Origin: Saussurea involucrata
Lineage: Eukaryota > Streptophyta > Magnoliopsida > Asterales > Asteraceae
DNA length: 64,000 bases
Assembly (NCBI GenBank): GCA_033807775.1
Contig: CM066313.1
Coordinates: 86,181,484 to 86,245,483 of the forward strand
Reading direction: 5' to 3'
Both the position numbers and the translations under genes were made by a program. Under the pieces are notes generated by a model. That model saw nothing but the letters and a program-made list of their open reading frames with translations, was not told the origin of the DNA and did no database searches. Below, piece by piece: positions 11,968 to 22,552 of the stretch; the first letter of the stretch is position 1, and the number at the start of each line of letters is the position of its first letter.

Positions 11968-12951
11968 GCGACCTCCTCCTACTCCGCCTATCTCTAATCC
12001 GGCGACTTGCTCCCACTCCGGCGACCTCCCCCAAAATTCCGGCGAATTTCATAATTTTTTCGAGTTTCATAACAGTTTTTTTCATAAACAATTTTTTCAT
12101 AAGTTCGAGTTTGTAAGTTTCATTAACCATTTTTTCGAAATTTTCACGTTTCATGGGAGAAAAAACAATATGAAACCGGCGAGTTTCATAATTTTTCACG
12201 TTTCATAGGAGACGTTTCACGTTTCATAGGAGACGTTCTGGACAGCTTCTCTGGCGAAGGTTGTTGTGATGGTCACAGCCGCGGTGGCAGTAATGGTGGT
12301 GGGTGGTGGTTATGATGATATCGGATGGTGGTGGCGCATCCACGGTGGTGGTGACAATCTGTCGTGGTGAGCCGTGATGATCTCTCTCTGCTTTATATTC
12401 ACCGGATAACTTCTTCCACATGAAACCATTGTGTAGAGATTGTTTTTGACTCTTCACCGGTGGTTTGGAATCATGGTGGCCGGAATTTTGAAACTCCCTC
12501 TATATAGATGGGTGGCCGGAATTTCAACTTCTCCGGCGAAGGTGGTTGTGATGGTCACAGCCGCAGTGGCAGTAATGGTGGTGGGCGATGGTTGTTTTTG
12601 ACTCTTCACCGGTGGTTTGGAATCATGGTGTCCGGAATTTTGTGAGAGAGAGAGGGGGGATGGTGGCCGGAATTTTATGAGAGATAGAGAGGGGGATGGT
12701 GGCCGGATTTTGTGAGAGAGAAAGGGGGATGGTGGCCGGATTTTGTGAGAGAGAGAGAGATAAAGATTGATTCAAATCAATTAATATATTCCAAAATTAA
12801 TAGATTTCAAAATTAAATACCTAAAACACTATTCCCAAAATACCCTTTCCTTATTTTTTAAATTCAAAAATCCTTCAACCGTTGATCAAAAAAACGAATG
12901 GCTTAGATTGGTTTACATTGTTTACATAAAAAAGAATGTTTACATTTGAAA
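11803..12951. mobile_element. TA/GA-microsatellite-seated TIR element nested in the inner hAT
   Basis: The left end TTTCAAATGTAAACATTC (11803) and the right end GAATGTTTACATTTGAAA (12951) are perfect inverted repeats, continuing through TTTTTTATGTAAACAATG for about 36 bp in all. On the outside lie (TA)n(GA)n at 11760-11800 and (TA)n at 12955-12983. The interior has a (CT)n tract at 11934-11965 and repeated GTGGCCGGAATTTTG units (12475-12745). It has no transposase frame. Confidence 0.8.
12475..12755. repeat. Short tandem repeats, GGTGGCCGGAATTTTGTGAGAGA-like
   Basis: Five or six imperfect copies of a 40-50-bp unit with ATGGTGGCCGGA and GAGAGAGA stretches lie inside the microsatellite-seated element; a larger block (CTTCTCYGGCGAAGGTGGTTGTGATGG) also occurs twice near 12245 and 12530. 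Confidence 0.7.
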
Positions 12952-12955
12952 CTCC

Positions 12956-12986
<31 letters not shown>

Positions 12987-13504
12987 GCGGTCGTTTGGTC
13001 CAAACCATAAAAAAAACATCAAAATAACAGACCGGACCAGACTGCCCGATTTGACAATACCAGAGAGCCAGACAACTCAAACTGCCAAAAATAGTCCAGT
13101 TTGACTTAGTTCGATCGGTAACGGTTCAATTGTTTTTTTATACCCCTAATTTTGACCATGTCTACTTCTGAGTATTAAAAAACTAAGGAGCCCAAGTTTG
13201 TTTTATAGGCTCTTCATATGCATTATAAAAGCCCAAGCCCAAGTTTGTTGTGAGAATTTATTTTATTTCGAAACGATTACATAATAAGATTTAGAAATAT
13301 AAAATATAACTTTTATGATTAAAACATTAACGATAAACTTTAGATTATAAAAGATGTATAACTGTAACACCCCGAAATTTGAATGATATTATATCTCTGG
13401 TTATTTGTGAAATAATGTGATTATATCGATCTATGTCAAATGTTGGACTTATTTGGAATTGAGGGAAGGACTGAAAAAGGGGCAGGTGAGGCTCGGTACA
13501 GGCT

Positions 13505-13632
13505 GGGCGATTGTGCCCATGGCACTATCGCGGTGTCACTATCGCAAGATTTGTACCGCGAGTTGGGAGGTGTTTGTGTGACTGTGCCCCGGCGATAGTG
13601 ACCATGTCACTATCGCGTGTCACTATCGCGGC
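13505..13632 (+). promoter_or_regulatory. Palindromic GCGATAGTGAC cassette upstream of LTR TATA box
   Basis: Two palindromic units about 85 bp apart (13507-13531 and 13592-13616). The second is GCGATAGTGAC, CAT, GTCACTATCGC, a perfect 11-bp-arm palindrome ending 28 bp before TATTTATAGG (13645). Similar cassettes occur in the LTRs at 36622-38244 and 53999-57012. The regulatory role is inferred from position only. Confidence 0.55.
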
Positions 13633-14261
13633 CCGCACAGCTGCTATTTATAGGAAGTGACGGTTTTAGGGCATTTTAGGATCAGTTTTGGGAGCACTCT
13701 TGAGCCGTTTTCTCTCAAGTTTTGGGGTAATAATTCACCTTCCATCACCTCCATCATTAGTTCCTCTCAACCACCAACTCTTGACCATTTATGGTTGATT
13801 CTAGGTGTATTTAATCTTAAGGTGAGAGTTCAAGACTTCTCCATTCTCTCTACTCCAAGTTAGGTTACACCTTAATCCCAAGGTCAGTTTTCTTCCATCT
13901 CACAACTAGGTAATTATTATAAAGATGATATTTACTTGCTTTTATCTCCTTGTTCACCATTTCATGATTTCCATCTTTGAACCAAAGAGGTTTTGAGAAA
14001 TCTCAAGGTAGAGTTAAATTAATGGATTGAAAAAGGGAAATAAATGGTAACTCTTGTTTTACTTATGATTGATGTCTTGGATTTGCAATTTCACATCATA
14101 AAACGATTTTGACTATTTTAGGTCAAAAATTAAGGTTTGATAAAGGTTGAGATTTGAATGTAAATATTATGAAAAGGAGTTTAATGTGGGAAAATGATTA
14201 AACATCAACCTCGGAATTCATGGCTCTAAATACCCTATATTTCTTCCTCATGAATGCAAAT

Positions 14262-15420
14262 TATTGGGTCACTTAAGATTTGAAGATGACCTCAGTCTCT
14301 CAATTTTACACAGTTCATACTTAGAATAATTTCCAGGTTCTTTACAAGCAGTTTAATTGTATAAAAATGTTCGGTGAAGTCGAAGATCAACCGAAGAAAC
14401 AAAGTAGAAGTATATCTTCAAGGCGGATTGAAGATAGATTTCTCAACCAAAGATTAAGCTGCTACTTGGGACGTCCTAAGGTTTTAGGCCAGTACAAGGT
14501 CCTAAGGTTTTAGGCCAGTACAAGGTCCTAAGGTTTCAGGCCAGTACACTTGAAGAGCAAGGAAAATCTTGAAGACTTGATCGGTAGGATCTCTTGAAGA
14601 TGTTGAAGACATGATATGCAGGATCTCCTGAAGATGTTAAAGACTTGATCTCCAGGATCTCCTAGACTTGATCTCCAGGATCTCCTAGACTTGATCTCCA
14701 GGATCTCCAAGACTTGATCTCCAGGATCTCCTAGACTTGATCTGAAGAATCTCTTGAAGATATTGAAGATATGATCGGCAGGATATGTTGAAGTCATGAT
14801 CGGCAGGATATCCTTGAAGACATCCTAGGCCAACAGTTTACAACAGGTATATTCTGCTCTCTCTGCAAAATATTTGAGATATCTTGCAATGACAGAGACA
14901 TAATCCAAGGATCAGAAAAAGAGGTCTTTGGATTTGTTATCTCTTTCAAGAAAGTTCAGATTCAACAAGAGGTCAACGCTTCAAGACAAAACATACAAAG
15001 ACAAAAGTACATCCCAGTACTTTTCAGAAGAGCTGCTTCCATCCTGCCATCCAAGACCTGCTTGACAAGTGTCCATGCATTTAATGCATGAGGCACTATA
15101 TAAGGAGATCATCTTCAACCTTGCAAACAACCAGTTTTACAGACTCTCAAGCTTTCAAGTGCTGGCCTTTCTCTCTCAAGAAGTTCATTTGTTTTCTTAG
15201 TGTATTACAATTGTTCTTCATTCTCTGTGTGACTATGTGTTAGATTGTTTGAGTAGATTTTATCTGTTCTGTTCCGCAACAATCAATAGTTTCTGTGTGT
15301 AATTCTTATTTGAAGTTTTTCAATAAAAGAATTAATTAAGTGAAAATTTTTGTGTATTGTATTCAACCCCCCCTTCTACAATACTTGTTTACCATTGCTA
15401 ATCCATAGCTGGGACCAACA
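14262..15420 (+). repeat. 5' LTR of the Sirevirus-type element
   Basis: Begins TATTGGGTCAC, where the 3' copy has TGTTGGGTCAC, and ends GGGACCAACA. It carries three GGTCCTAAGGTTTTAGGCCA-type units (14470-14545) and five CTTGATCTCCAGGATCTC-type units (14640-14750). A TATA-like CACTATATAAGG lies at about 15093. Confidence 0.9.
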
Positions 15421-15600
15421 CAAATTATATTGGACATGTGTTTATTAAAGTTCATGGTTGTGAGCTTATTCATGTGGTAATAATGTTATTGACTTATTTA
15501 GGAAGTATGAGTATGTTATTTGAGTGTAATGGATCCATAGGCACTAGAGTCGTAGCACGGAATAGGCATCGGGATCCATGATAAGTAAGGTGTGGACCTA
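15421..15600 (+). repeat. 180-bp copy of the element's 3' host flank, inside the element
   Basis: This stretch is the same as 20152-20331, which is the solo-LTR sequence just beyond the 3' LTR. It starts with the CAAAT target duplication and ends GGTGTGGACCTA, where gag sequence starts abruptly. A retrotransposon should have its primer-binding site here. The arrangement therefore records a rearrangement after insertion, or an assembly join of two haplotypes. Confidence 0.85.
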
Positions 15601-15602
15601 AA

Positions 15603-16709
15603 GTCAGAGCCATCATTGCCCTTTCTTTGCCTGATGAGGTTTATCATTCTCTTGTAAACTTTTCTACTGCTAAGAAAATGTGGTCCACTCTGTGTGTTCT
15701 CTATGAAGGTACGTCTGAAGTGAAAAAGAGCAGAAAAAGTGCTCTTGTTAGAAAATATGAACTCTTCTCTTATGAGAAAGGAGAATCTCTTTCAGTCTAC
15801 TATAATCGCTTTAACAGTCTTCTCAATGATCTTAAACTGTTGGGTCGCATGTATGATAATGAGGAAGTCCTGTGCAAGTTTATGGATTGTCTTCCTGATT
15901 TTTGGGAAAACATCTGTACTTGTATAAAGACAACCAAGGATCTTGATCACATGCCTCTCACTTCTCTTTATGGAACTCTTTTCAACTATGAGCAGACTAA
16001 GCTGCAAAGGAAGTCTATCATCACAGATATAAGGGGCTCTTCTATAGCTCTCATAAGTGACTCTTCCAAAAGAACTATGTGTACTCCAAGAATCACCTAT
16101 CCATCTGACTCTGAACATGATAGTCAAGGAGATCCCAATGAGCATTCAGAAGCATATCTTAGTGATGCTGATGATGAATGTGAGGAAACTTCAGTTGACA
16201 AATTATCAGATGGAATGGCCAGAATGGATAGGTATTCTAAATCCAAATCTCACTTTTCTTCTGAAAAATCTAAGTTTAGTCGAAAACCCTCCTCTTCTAT
16301 CTCCAAACACTCCTCCTCGGACAAATCTAATGAGGAATGTTTTAATTGTGGTAAAAAGGGTCATTTTTCTTCTGAGTGTAGAAGTAAACGTTTTGAGAAA
16401 CCTAGAACTTCTTCCTTAGGCCAATTATCCTCAAAACCGAGAAGATCCAAATATGATTCTGACCGAGCTGAAAGATACAAAGAAAAATACAAGAGAGAAA
16501 AGGAAAGAAATGCAAGACTAGTCAGAAAGGGAAAGGGTCTGCCTGCTAAAACTCATGATTTGGCAGATGAACCCACATCTGAAAGTGAGAAGGACATTTC
16601 AAATTTGTGCTTCATGGCCCAGATAAATGATATGGATGATTCAGAAGGTCACTCCCTCTCAACTGCTCTTGTATCAGCTAAGTGCTTCTTCTCCTCTTCA
16701 CAGAATTGA
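15603..16709 (+). pseudogene. Copia gag, N-terminally truncated
   Basis: The frame opens at the rearrangement junction and runs about 368 codons to TGA at 16707-16709. It contains the UBN2/copia gag region (AKKMWSTLCVLYEGT, then the YELFSYEKGESLSVYYNRF stretch) and a CCHC zinc knuckle, CFNCGKKGHFSSEC. The Ser/Lys-rich tail and the lack of in-frame stops suit a young copy. The real gag start and upstream leader are missing because the 180-bp flank copy replaces them, so it has no natural initiation codon. It would have packaged element RNA in virus-like particles. Confidence 0.88.
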
Positions 16710-17061
16710 CAGGTACTCTACCAAAGATGTCTTTACTTCTAGTCCTCACCCTTCTTTTTCTATTCAAAAAAAAATAAAACACCCTTCCCATTATACCTGC
16801 TAGTTCAATTTCTCTCACCTTTTTTTTCCTTACCTCTCACCCTCCTTCTCCTAAGTCTATATTTCCTAAGTCTATCTTTTCTTCACATACTTTCCATCTC
16901 CACAAGTCCATACTGAACATCAAAGCTCTTCTGATGATGATTCCTCTTCAAGTCTACCACCTTCTAAAGATCCTATCATTGACAGACTGCCATCATCCCC
17001 TCCTACATATTTCAGATTTTTCTCTGCCTCTCAACCTCAACCTTCCCCTCCTTCAACAACC

Positions 17062-17222
17062 TCTTGGATTTGAAGATCTGTCTCATCCTGACTATGTGTA
17101 CAGATTGGATAAGGCTCTCTTTGGCCTTAAACCAGCTCCTCGTGCCTGGTATGACTTTTTAGCAGACTTTTTCAAGTATACTCGGGGTAAGATGGACAAC
17201 ACTTTTTCTTTCATCAAGCAAA
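17062..17222 (+). pseudogene. Copia reverse transcriptase fragment
   Basis: About 50 codons match the RVT_2 domain region around LDKALFGLKPAPRAWYDFL, then TRGKMDNTFSFIK. Upstream sequence back to gag shows no protease or integrase, so a large internal deletion joined gag to this point. It is followed by an A-rich run with repeated CAAAAAAAA (17290-17385). Confidence 0.85.
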
Positions 17223-17699
17223 CCTCAGGTAATCTTAATCTTGTTCAAATCTGTGTGGCTAACATCATTTTTGGTGTTAAATTTAGATGTGAAAAAAAAT
17301 CAAAAAAAAATAAAAACAAAACAAAAAAAAAATATCAAAAAAAAATCAAAAAAAATCAAAAAAAAAAAATATCAAAAAAAGAAGAAGGAATTATTGTATT
17401 TATTAGTTTATCAGTTAAAAACTTCAAATACTGATATTTTATCAGTTACATGAAAAGTCCACCTCCTATTCTTTCTAATTCTTCCCTTCTACTCTCATTT
17501 TCCTACATTCTCCTTACCATTTCTTTTCTCCTATATATTTTCCTAAGACCCATCCTTACCCAAAACTCATCTCTCATAAAAACATCTCTCAACCTATCCC
17601 TTTGCTATTATCCACCTAAACCATTTCCTCACTTCTCTCCAATCCTAAGACCCATCCTTACCCTATACACACATCCTAAGATCTAACCCAAACCATCCA

Positions 17700-18060
17700 A
17701 AACACCCTCCTTGCCGGCTGCCTACCTCACCGCCGACGCCCTCACCGTCGACGCCCAAACCGCCGACACCACCTCACCGCCGAAGCCCCCTGCCGCCGAC
17801 GCCACCTCTCCCGCCGACGCCATCTCTCACCGTCGGCGCTTCTCCCTCGCTACCGTCGGCCACCGAAACCCCTAAACACCCTACCCACCGACCCCCCCAC
17901 CGATACCCCCCCCCCCACCGATACCCCACCCACCGACCCCCCCCCCCCACCAATAACCCCCCTTTCCCCTCCTATTTTCGGCCGACATTGACTCTACCCC
18001 CACAGAAACCCACCCATTTTAATTTACCCTACACCCTTTCCCCATTTTTTTAGAGTAAAT
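17700..18060. other. C-rich low-complexity stretch in the copia interior
   Basis: Runs of CGCCGACGCC and CCCCCACCGATACC make up this stretch, with several C8-C10 tracts. No coherent frame crosses it. Such tracts are prone to slippage and sequencing error. Confidence 0.7.
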
Positions 18061-18366
18061 TTTTTTTAAGAATCCCTTCCTTCTCTGTCTTCCTTTTTCC
18101 CTTACCCATATATCTCATCCTACACCACTAAACCTACCCTCTTCCATCCCTTCACCTTCCCTACATATTTTTACCCACCATATATTTCCCTCACTCTTCT
18201 CCTTATTATCCATCTTTACCCCACTATAAATACCCCCATCTTACCCTCTCATTTATTCACATCTCTCATCTTCCCATCTTTCTCTCATCCTGACTTTATG
18301 TATAGTTTAACAAAAAAAAAACATCCGCTGCCGATTTTTCCTCTTAGTGTTTTTCCTTCGTCGCCG

Positions 18367-18989
18367 CTGAGGGGGAGAATTCATCTGAGGGGGAGCAACA
18401 TCAACCCTCAGTACTCATATCCAGCGTCCAACTCGAAATAAAAATGAGGAAATCGGCGGACCGGTCAAGGGGGAGCACATCAGTCCGGACGGATCTAACT
18501 GAGGGGGAGAAACACAAAGACCGGTTGATCTAACTGAGGGGGAGCAAAACAAAGACAAAGGATGATGATGCTGAACAGGAAGAGCTGAAGATGCCAACAA
18601 AAGAAAGGAGAAGCAAAAGATGGCCATAAGCATCCTGAGGCTGATTCACTCAAACTCAACCCTCCCTCAAAGAATCCTCAAGGCTTCTGATCAAAATGAA
18701 GAATCCTCAAGCAGACACAAGTTTCAACTTGTCCCTCCAAAGATGCAAGTAATTTTTGTTCTGTTCATATTGTCTACACTTCTTTTCTTTTTTTTCTTTA
18801 GTTTGTACAACTATACTTTACCATTTCTTCTTACTTGTAAATGTCAGATACAAAAAAAAATCCAAAAAGAACAAAAAGAATGGACTATGTGAAAAGAACC
18901 CAAAAGAGTAAACAAGGGTCAAAAATGAATTATTCAGTATTTACTTCTCAGATTCTAAGTATGGATGTCATCCTCAAATAGGGGGAGAT
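18367..18989 (+). promoter_or_regulatory. Multiple polypurine tracts before the 3' LTR
   Basis: GAGGGGGAG recurs near 18369, 18386, 18500 and 18537, AAGGGGGAGC near 18468, and the terminal AGGGGGAGATT abuts the 3' LTR at 18989. A polypurine tract primes plus-strand DNA synthesis; multiple copies are a hallmark of Sireviruses. Confidence 0.8.
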
Positions 18990-20151
18990 TGTTGGGTCAC
19001 TTAAGATTTGAAGATGACCTCAGTCTCTCAATTTTACACAGTTCATACTTAGAATAATTTCCAGGTTCTTTACAAGCAGTTTAATTGTATAAAAATGTTC
19101 GGTGAAGTCGAAGATCAACCGAAGAAACAAAGTAGAAGTATATCTTCAAGGCGGATTGAAGATAGATTTCTCAACCAAAGATTAAGCTGCTACTTGGGAC
19201 GTCCTAAGGTTTTAGGCCAGTACAAGGTCCTAAGGTTTTAGGCCAGTACAAGGTCCTAAGGTTTCAGGCCAGTACAAGGTCCTAAGGTTTCAGGCCAGTA
19301 CACTTGAAGAGCAAGGAAAATCTTGAAGACTTGATCGGTAGGATCTCTTGAAGATGTTGAAGACATGATATGCAGGATCTCCTGAAGATGTTAAAGACTT
19401 GATCTCCAGGATCTCCTAGACTTGATCTCCAGGATCTCCAAGACTTGATCTCCAGGATCTCCTAGACTTGATCTGAAGAATCTCTTGAAGATATTGAAGA
19501 TATGATCGGCAGGATATGTTGAAGTCATGATCGGCAGGATATCCTTGAAGACATCCTAGGCCAACAGTTTACAACAGGTATATTCTGCTCTCTCTGCAAA
19601 ATATTTGAGATATCTTGCAATGACAGAGACATAATCCAAGGATCAGAAAAAGAGGTCTTTGGATTTGTTATCTCTTTCAAGAAAGTTCAGATTCAACAAG
19701 AGGTCAACGCTTCAAGACAAAACATACAAAGACAAAAGTACATCCCAGTACTTTTCAGAAGAGCTGCTTCCATCCTGCCATCCAAGACCTGCTTGACAAG
19801 TGTCCATGCATTTAATGCATGAGGCACTATATAAGGAGATCATCTTCAACCTTGCAAACAACCAGTTTTACAGACTCTCAAGCTTTCAAGTGCTGGCCTT
19901 TCTCTCTCAAGAAGTTCATTTGTTTTCTTAGTGTATTACAATTGTTCTTCATTCTCTGTGTGACTATGTGTTAGATTGTTTGAGTAGATTTTATCTGTTA
20001 TGTTCCGCAACAATCAATAGTTTCTGTGTGTAATTCTTATTTGAAGTTTTTCAATAAAAGAATTAATTAAGTGAAAAATTTTGTGTATTGTATTCAACCC
20101 CCCCTTCTACAATACTTGTTTACCATTGCTAATCCATAGCTGGGACCAACA
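18990..20151 (+). repeat. 3' LTR of the Sirevirus-type element
   Basis: Begins TGTTGGGTCAC and ends GGGACCAACA. Compared with the 5' LTR it has one more GGTCCTAAGG unit (four against three) and one fewer CTTGATCTCCAGG unit, plus only a few single-base differences seen by eye. Confidence 0.9.
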
Positions 20152-21025
20152 CAAATTATATTGGACATGTGTTTATTAAAGTTCATGGTTGTGAGCTTAT
20201 TCATGTGGTAATAATGTTATTGACTTATTTAGGAAGTATGAGTATGTTATTTGAGTGTAATGGATCCATAGGCACTAGAGTCGTAGCACGGAATAGGCAT
20301 CGGGATCCATGATAAGTAAGGTGTGGACCTATATGGTCGGGCATCGTCTCATGGACAGTAAGGTGTAATTTCAAAGTGCTTGTTTGTGGATTTAGAGTGA
20401 CCTAATGTATAGACCTTGAGTGGTTGAAATTGGAGGCTCACAAGTTATAGACTCCTCGGGGGCTTGTTTCCGTCTTATTGTTGATATGTGATTTTTACTA
20501 CTAACGATTATGTGGCTCCCTTATCTTATGCAATTGTTTAATGAGTACCAAGTTTCCATCAACACTTGAAGCATTGGATGTTTAATGGCTTCCGCCATGG
20601 AGTTCATTATGTCTTCTATTGTACCCCAATTTAATCTTATTATTATAAAATGTTCGGCTCTTACTCTCATCGTAATAGTCTAACACTTCTTCTTTTGGAT
20701 GTGTTGATAGGACCTTCAATCGGTGGGGCTCCTCGGGCTTGAGTGAAGAGTCGAGATGAATGATAGCATTTTTGGGAGTACATAGTGGCGTACATGATAG
20801 ATTATTAACGTTGATTTTTGGTAGCAATTAGACAACACCCGAATGTAATCTAAGTTAAGTTGGTTTAGATTATTATGTTGTTGAACCGTTGATTGCTCAT
20901 TCCTTGGTTTTGTAAACGCCATACTTTATTTCCCCATTTATTGGGTGATTTGTCTATTGTAGATGCACATTTTCGAAAAAATTCGCAGGTTTAAATTTTA
21001 TCAGTTTTTAGGGTGTTACAATAAC

Positions 21026-22552
21026 TAAAGTTGTAATGATGTGACGATCAAATAAAGGAGACTATCATGTTCGTGTTCCGCCACTGTTTCAAAGAGAGAA
21101 AAGACAACCCCACGACACCTCGGTCTTCTCCTTTTCATCTTTGAAATTGCTCATGGTTAAGATTAGTGGACGTGAGTTTAAAATAAAAAGGAGAAGACCT
21201 CAATCATTCTCTCCTTCCTTTGGATCGTTTCCCTTGGCTATTGGCTTGACCTCTTCTTCCTCTTCATTTTCATCATGTTGTTGAAACCAAGTTGCTCCAA
21301 TGAACAAAAGTCGTTGTTGCACCAACAAGTTTTGTTTAGTGGAGCAACTTCGCTTTTACATGAAACATGACAATAAAGAAGAAAAAGTCGAGCCACCCAT
21401 GGGAAAAACGATCTAGAGGAAGGAGAGAGTGACTTAATGGTTTCAAAAACCCTCTCCTTTTTCTTTGAACTCACGCCCGACACATCTTTTGATTATGATT
21501 ATTTGGGAGACGAGGTTAAAGATTCAACCAATTGAAAAGATAGAAAGTTGAAGGAGGGGTTGGTTCAGGTTCATACAAGAACAATATTCAAACAAGAGAA
21601 TATGAAAATGTCCGAATCACATGTGATTCACACGACTTCGGTCGCGACGGCGCCCACACACCCATGTGTTGACCCTTAGTGTAGAATCACTTGTGATTTT
21701 ACACGTGATTTGGTCATTTTCATGTTCTCTTATTTGGTTATCATCCTCATCCACCCTCCCCCCACCCATAATGTTTTTCAAACGGTTACACCATTTGACT
21801 ATAAGATACAAATATAGAGATATTTTCACAAAATCAATATTGGTCTGGTGATTAGTCCTTACTTTTCAAACTTGAGGCCTCAAGTTCAAGTCCTATTACT
21901 GCAACTTTTTAAGAAACACAATAAATATGAAATTAAAAGCTAAAAACTATAAACTTTAAAAATGAATATAGCAAGACTCGAACTCCGGTCTGAAGCGGAA
22001 GAAAAGCCTTATAAACCAACTCTATCAAGAAAAAAAACTTATATTCTTGTCGTAGTTTCAAAATATATGATGACACAAAACAAATTGATACAGTTACACA
22101 TTTCACAAACCTAAATTTGTTTATCCTTTGAAGGGTAAACAAATTTTCTTATCTGGAGAACGAGACCTGGAAGAGATTTCAAACAAACAAATTTTCTTAT
22201 CTTTTGGAGAGATCTGGAGAACGAGACATGTGTATCTATTTGGTCCATGTGGTTTAAGTTTAAAAAGGTAAAATATTAAAAAATAGGCGAAATGACAAAA
22301 ACACCCATCATGTGCCTTGCACATGGGTACTTTAACGAAGAGATTTCAAACGGAGTTAGTTTTAGGGACTCAACACGATATAAAGTGTAAACCACGAGGA
22401 TGCAATCCATAGATATTTTATTTTAAGGGCTCGGAGTGTTAAAACCACTATAACACAAGGACCAAATATGTAATTTACTCTTTTATCTATTACTGATATC
22501 TAACAACTATTTTTGGATAAAAACCTTGATATATATATATAGAGAGAGAGGT
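21026..22552. other. Intergenic DNA, no gene seen
   Basis: Apart from the hairpin at 21589-21737, nothing protein-like or repeat-bounded was recognised; short open frames here have no known domain. Confidence 0.5.
21589..21737. repeat. Inverted repeat (hairpin), possible MITE core
   Basis: CAAACAAGAGAATATGAAAA on the left pairs, imperfectly, with TTTTCATGTTCTCTTATTTGG on the right, continuing inward through CCGAATCAC and GTGATTTGG. No target duplication could be fixed. Confidence 0.55.

Larger units (their letters stand above)
11297..13148. mobile_element. hAT-like element nested in the outer hAT
   Basis: The ends are TAGGGGTGTCTGCAGTCC on the left and TTTATACCCCTA on the right. The 8-bp duplication is ATTTTGTC (11289-11296) and ATTTTGAC (13149-13156), one mismatch. 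Subterminal GGTTTGG/CCGGACC-type words occur on both sides (11310-11440 and 12985-13130). No transposase frame. The outer element's inverted repeat only becomes readable when this insertion is skipped, which supports both calls. Confidence 0.8.
10499..13164. mobile_element. Non-autonomous hAT element with GCCCG-rich ends (outer of three)
   Basis: The left end TAGAGATGACCAAACTGG (10499) and the right end, read in reverse TAGACATGGTCAAAATACC (13164), form an imperfect inverted repeat. The flanks TTTCTGAA (10491-10498) and CTTCTGAG (13165-13172) agree at 6 of 8 positions, as expected of an aged 8-bp hAT duplication. Both subterminal regions are packed with GCCCG/CGGGC words (10517-10700 and 11210-11287), a known feature of plant hAT ends. 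The middle (10790-10920) looks like a promoter and leader (CACTATAAATAAG), but no transposase remains. It was later split at 11289-11296 by the next element. Confidence 0.75.
14262..20151 (+). mobile_element. Sirevirus-type Ty1/copia retrotransposon, internally deleted and rearranged
   Basis: Two LTRs of about 1.16 kb (14262-15420 and 18990-20151) flank a shortened interior, with a 5-bp duplication CAAAT at 14257-14261 and 20152-20156. The interior keeps part of gag (15603-16709) and a scrap of reverse transcriptase (17062-17222); protease, integrase and most of reverse transcriptase are gone. Upstream of the 3' LTR, GAGGGGGAG is repeated at least five times before the final GGGGGAGATTG, the multiple polypurine tracts characteristic of the Sirevirus lineage. 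The LTRs are nearly identical apart from minisatellite copy number, so insertion is recent. The primer-binding site and gag start are replaced by a 180-bp copy of the 3' flank. Confidence 0.88.
13363..21020 (+). mobile_element. Solo LTR (Ty3/gypsy-like), split by a copia element
   Basis: The LTR starts TGTAACACCCCGAAATTTG at 13363 and ends TTTTTAGGGTGTTACA at 21020. It is flanked by a perfect 5-bp duplication ATAAC (13358-13362, 21021-21025). Only one LTR is present with no internal region, so this is a solo LTR left by LTR-LTR recombination. Its own sequence is 13363-14261 plus about 20157-21020, roughly 1.76 kb. The presumed TATA box is TATTTATAGG at 13645, preceded by palindromes. A Sirevirus-type element interrupts it at CAAAT. 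Confidence 0.88.

Noticed and set aside
17241..17453. Lys-rich open frames after the reverse-transcriptase scrap
   Set aside because: They come from repeated CAAAAAAAA runs; no domain.
21238..21483. 81-codon minus-strand frame with Ser/Lys-rich ends
   Set aside because: No recognisable domain, no splice context, and no neighbouring coding signal.
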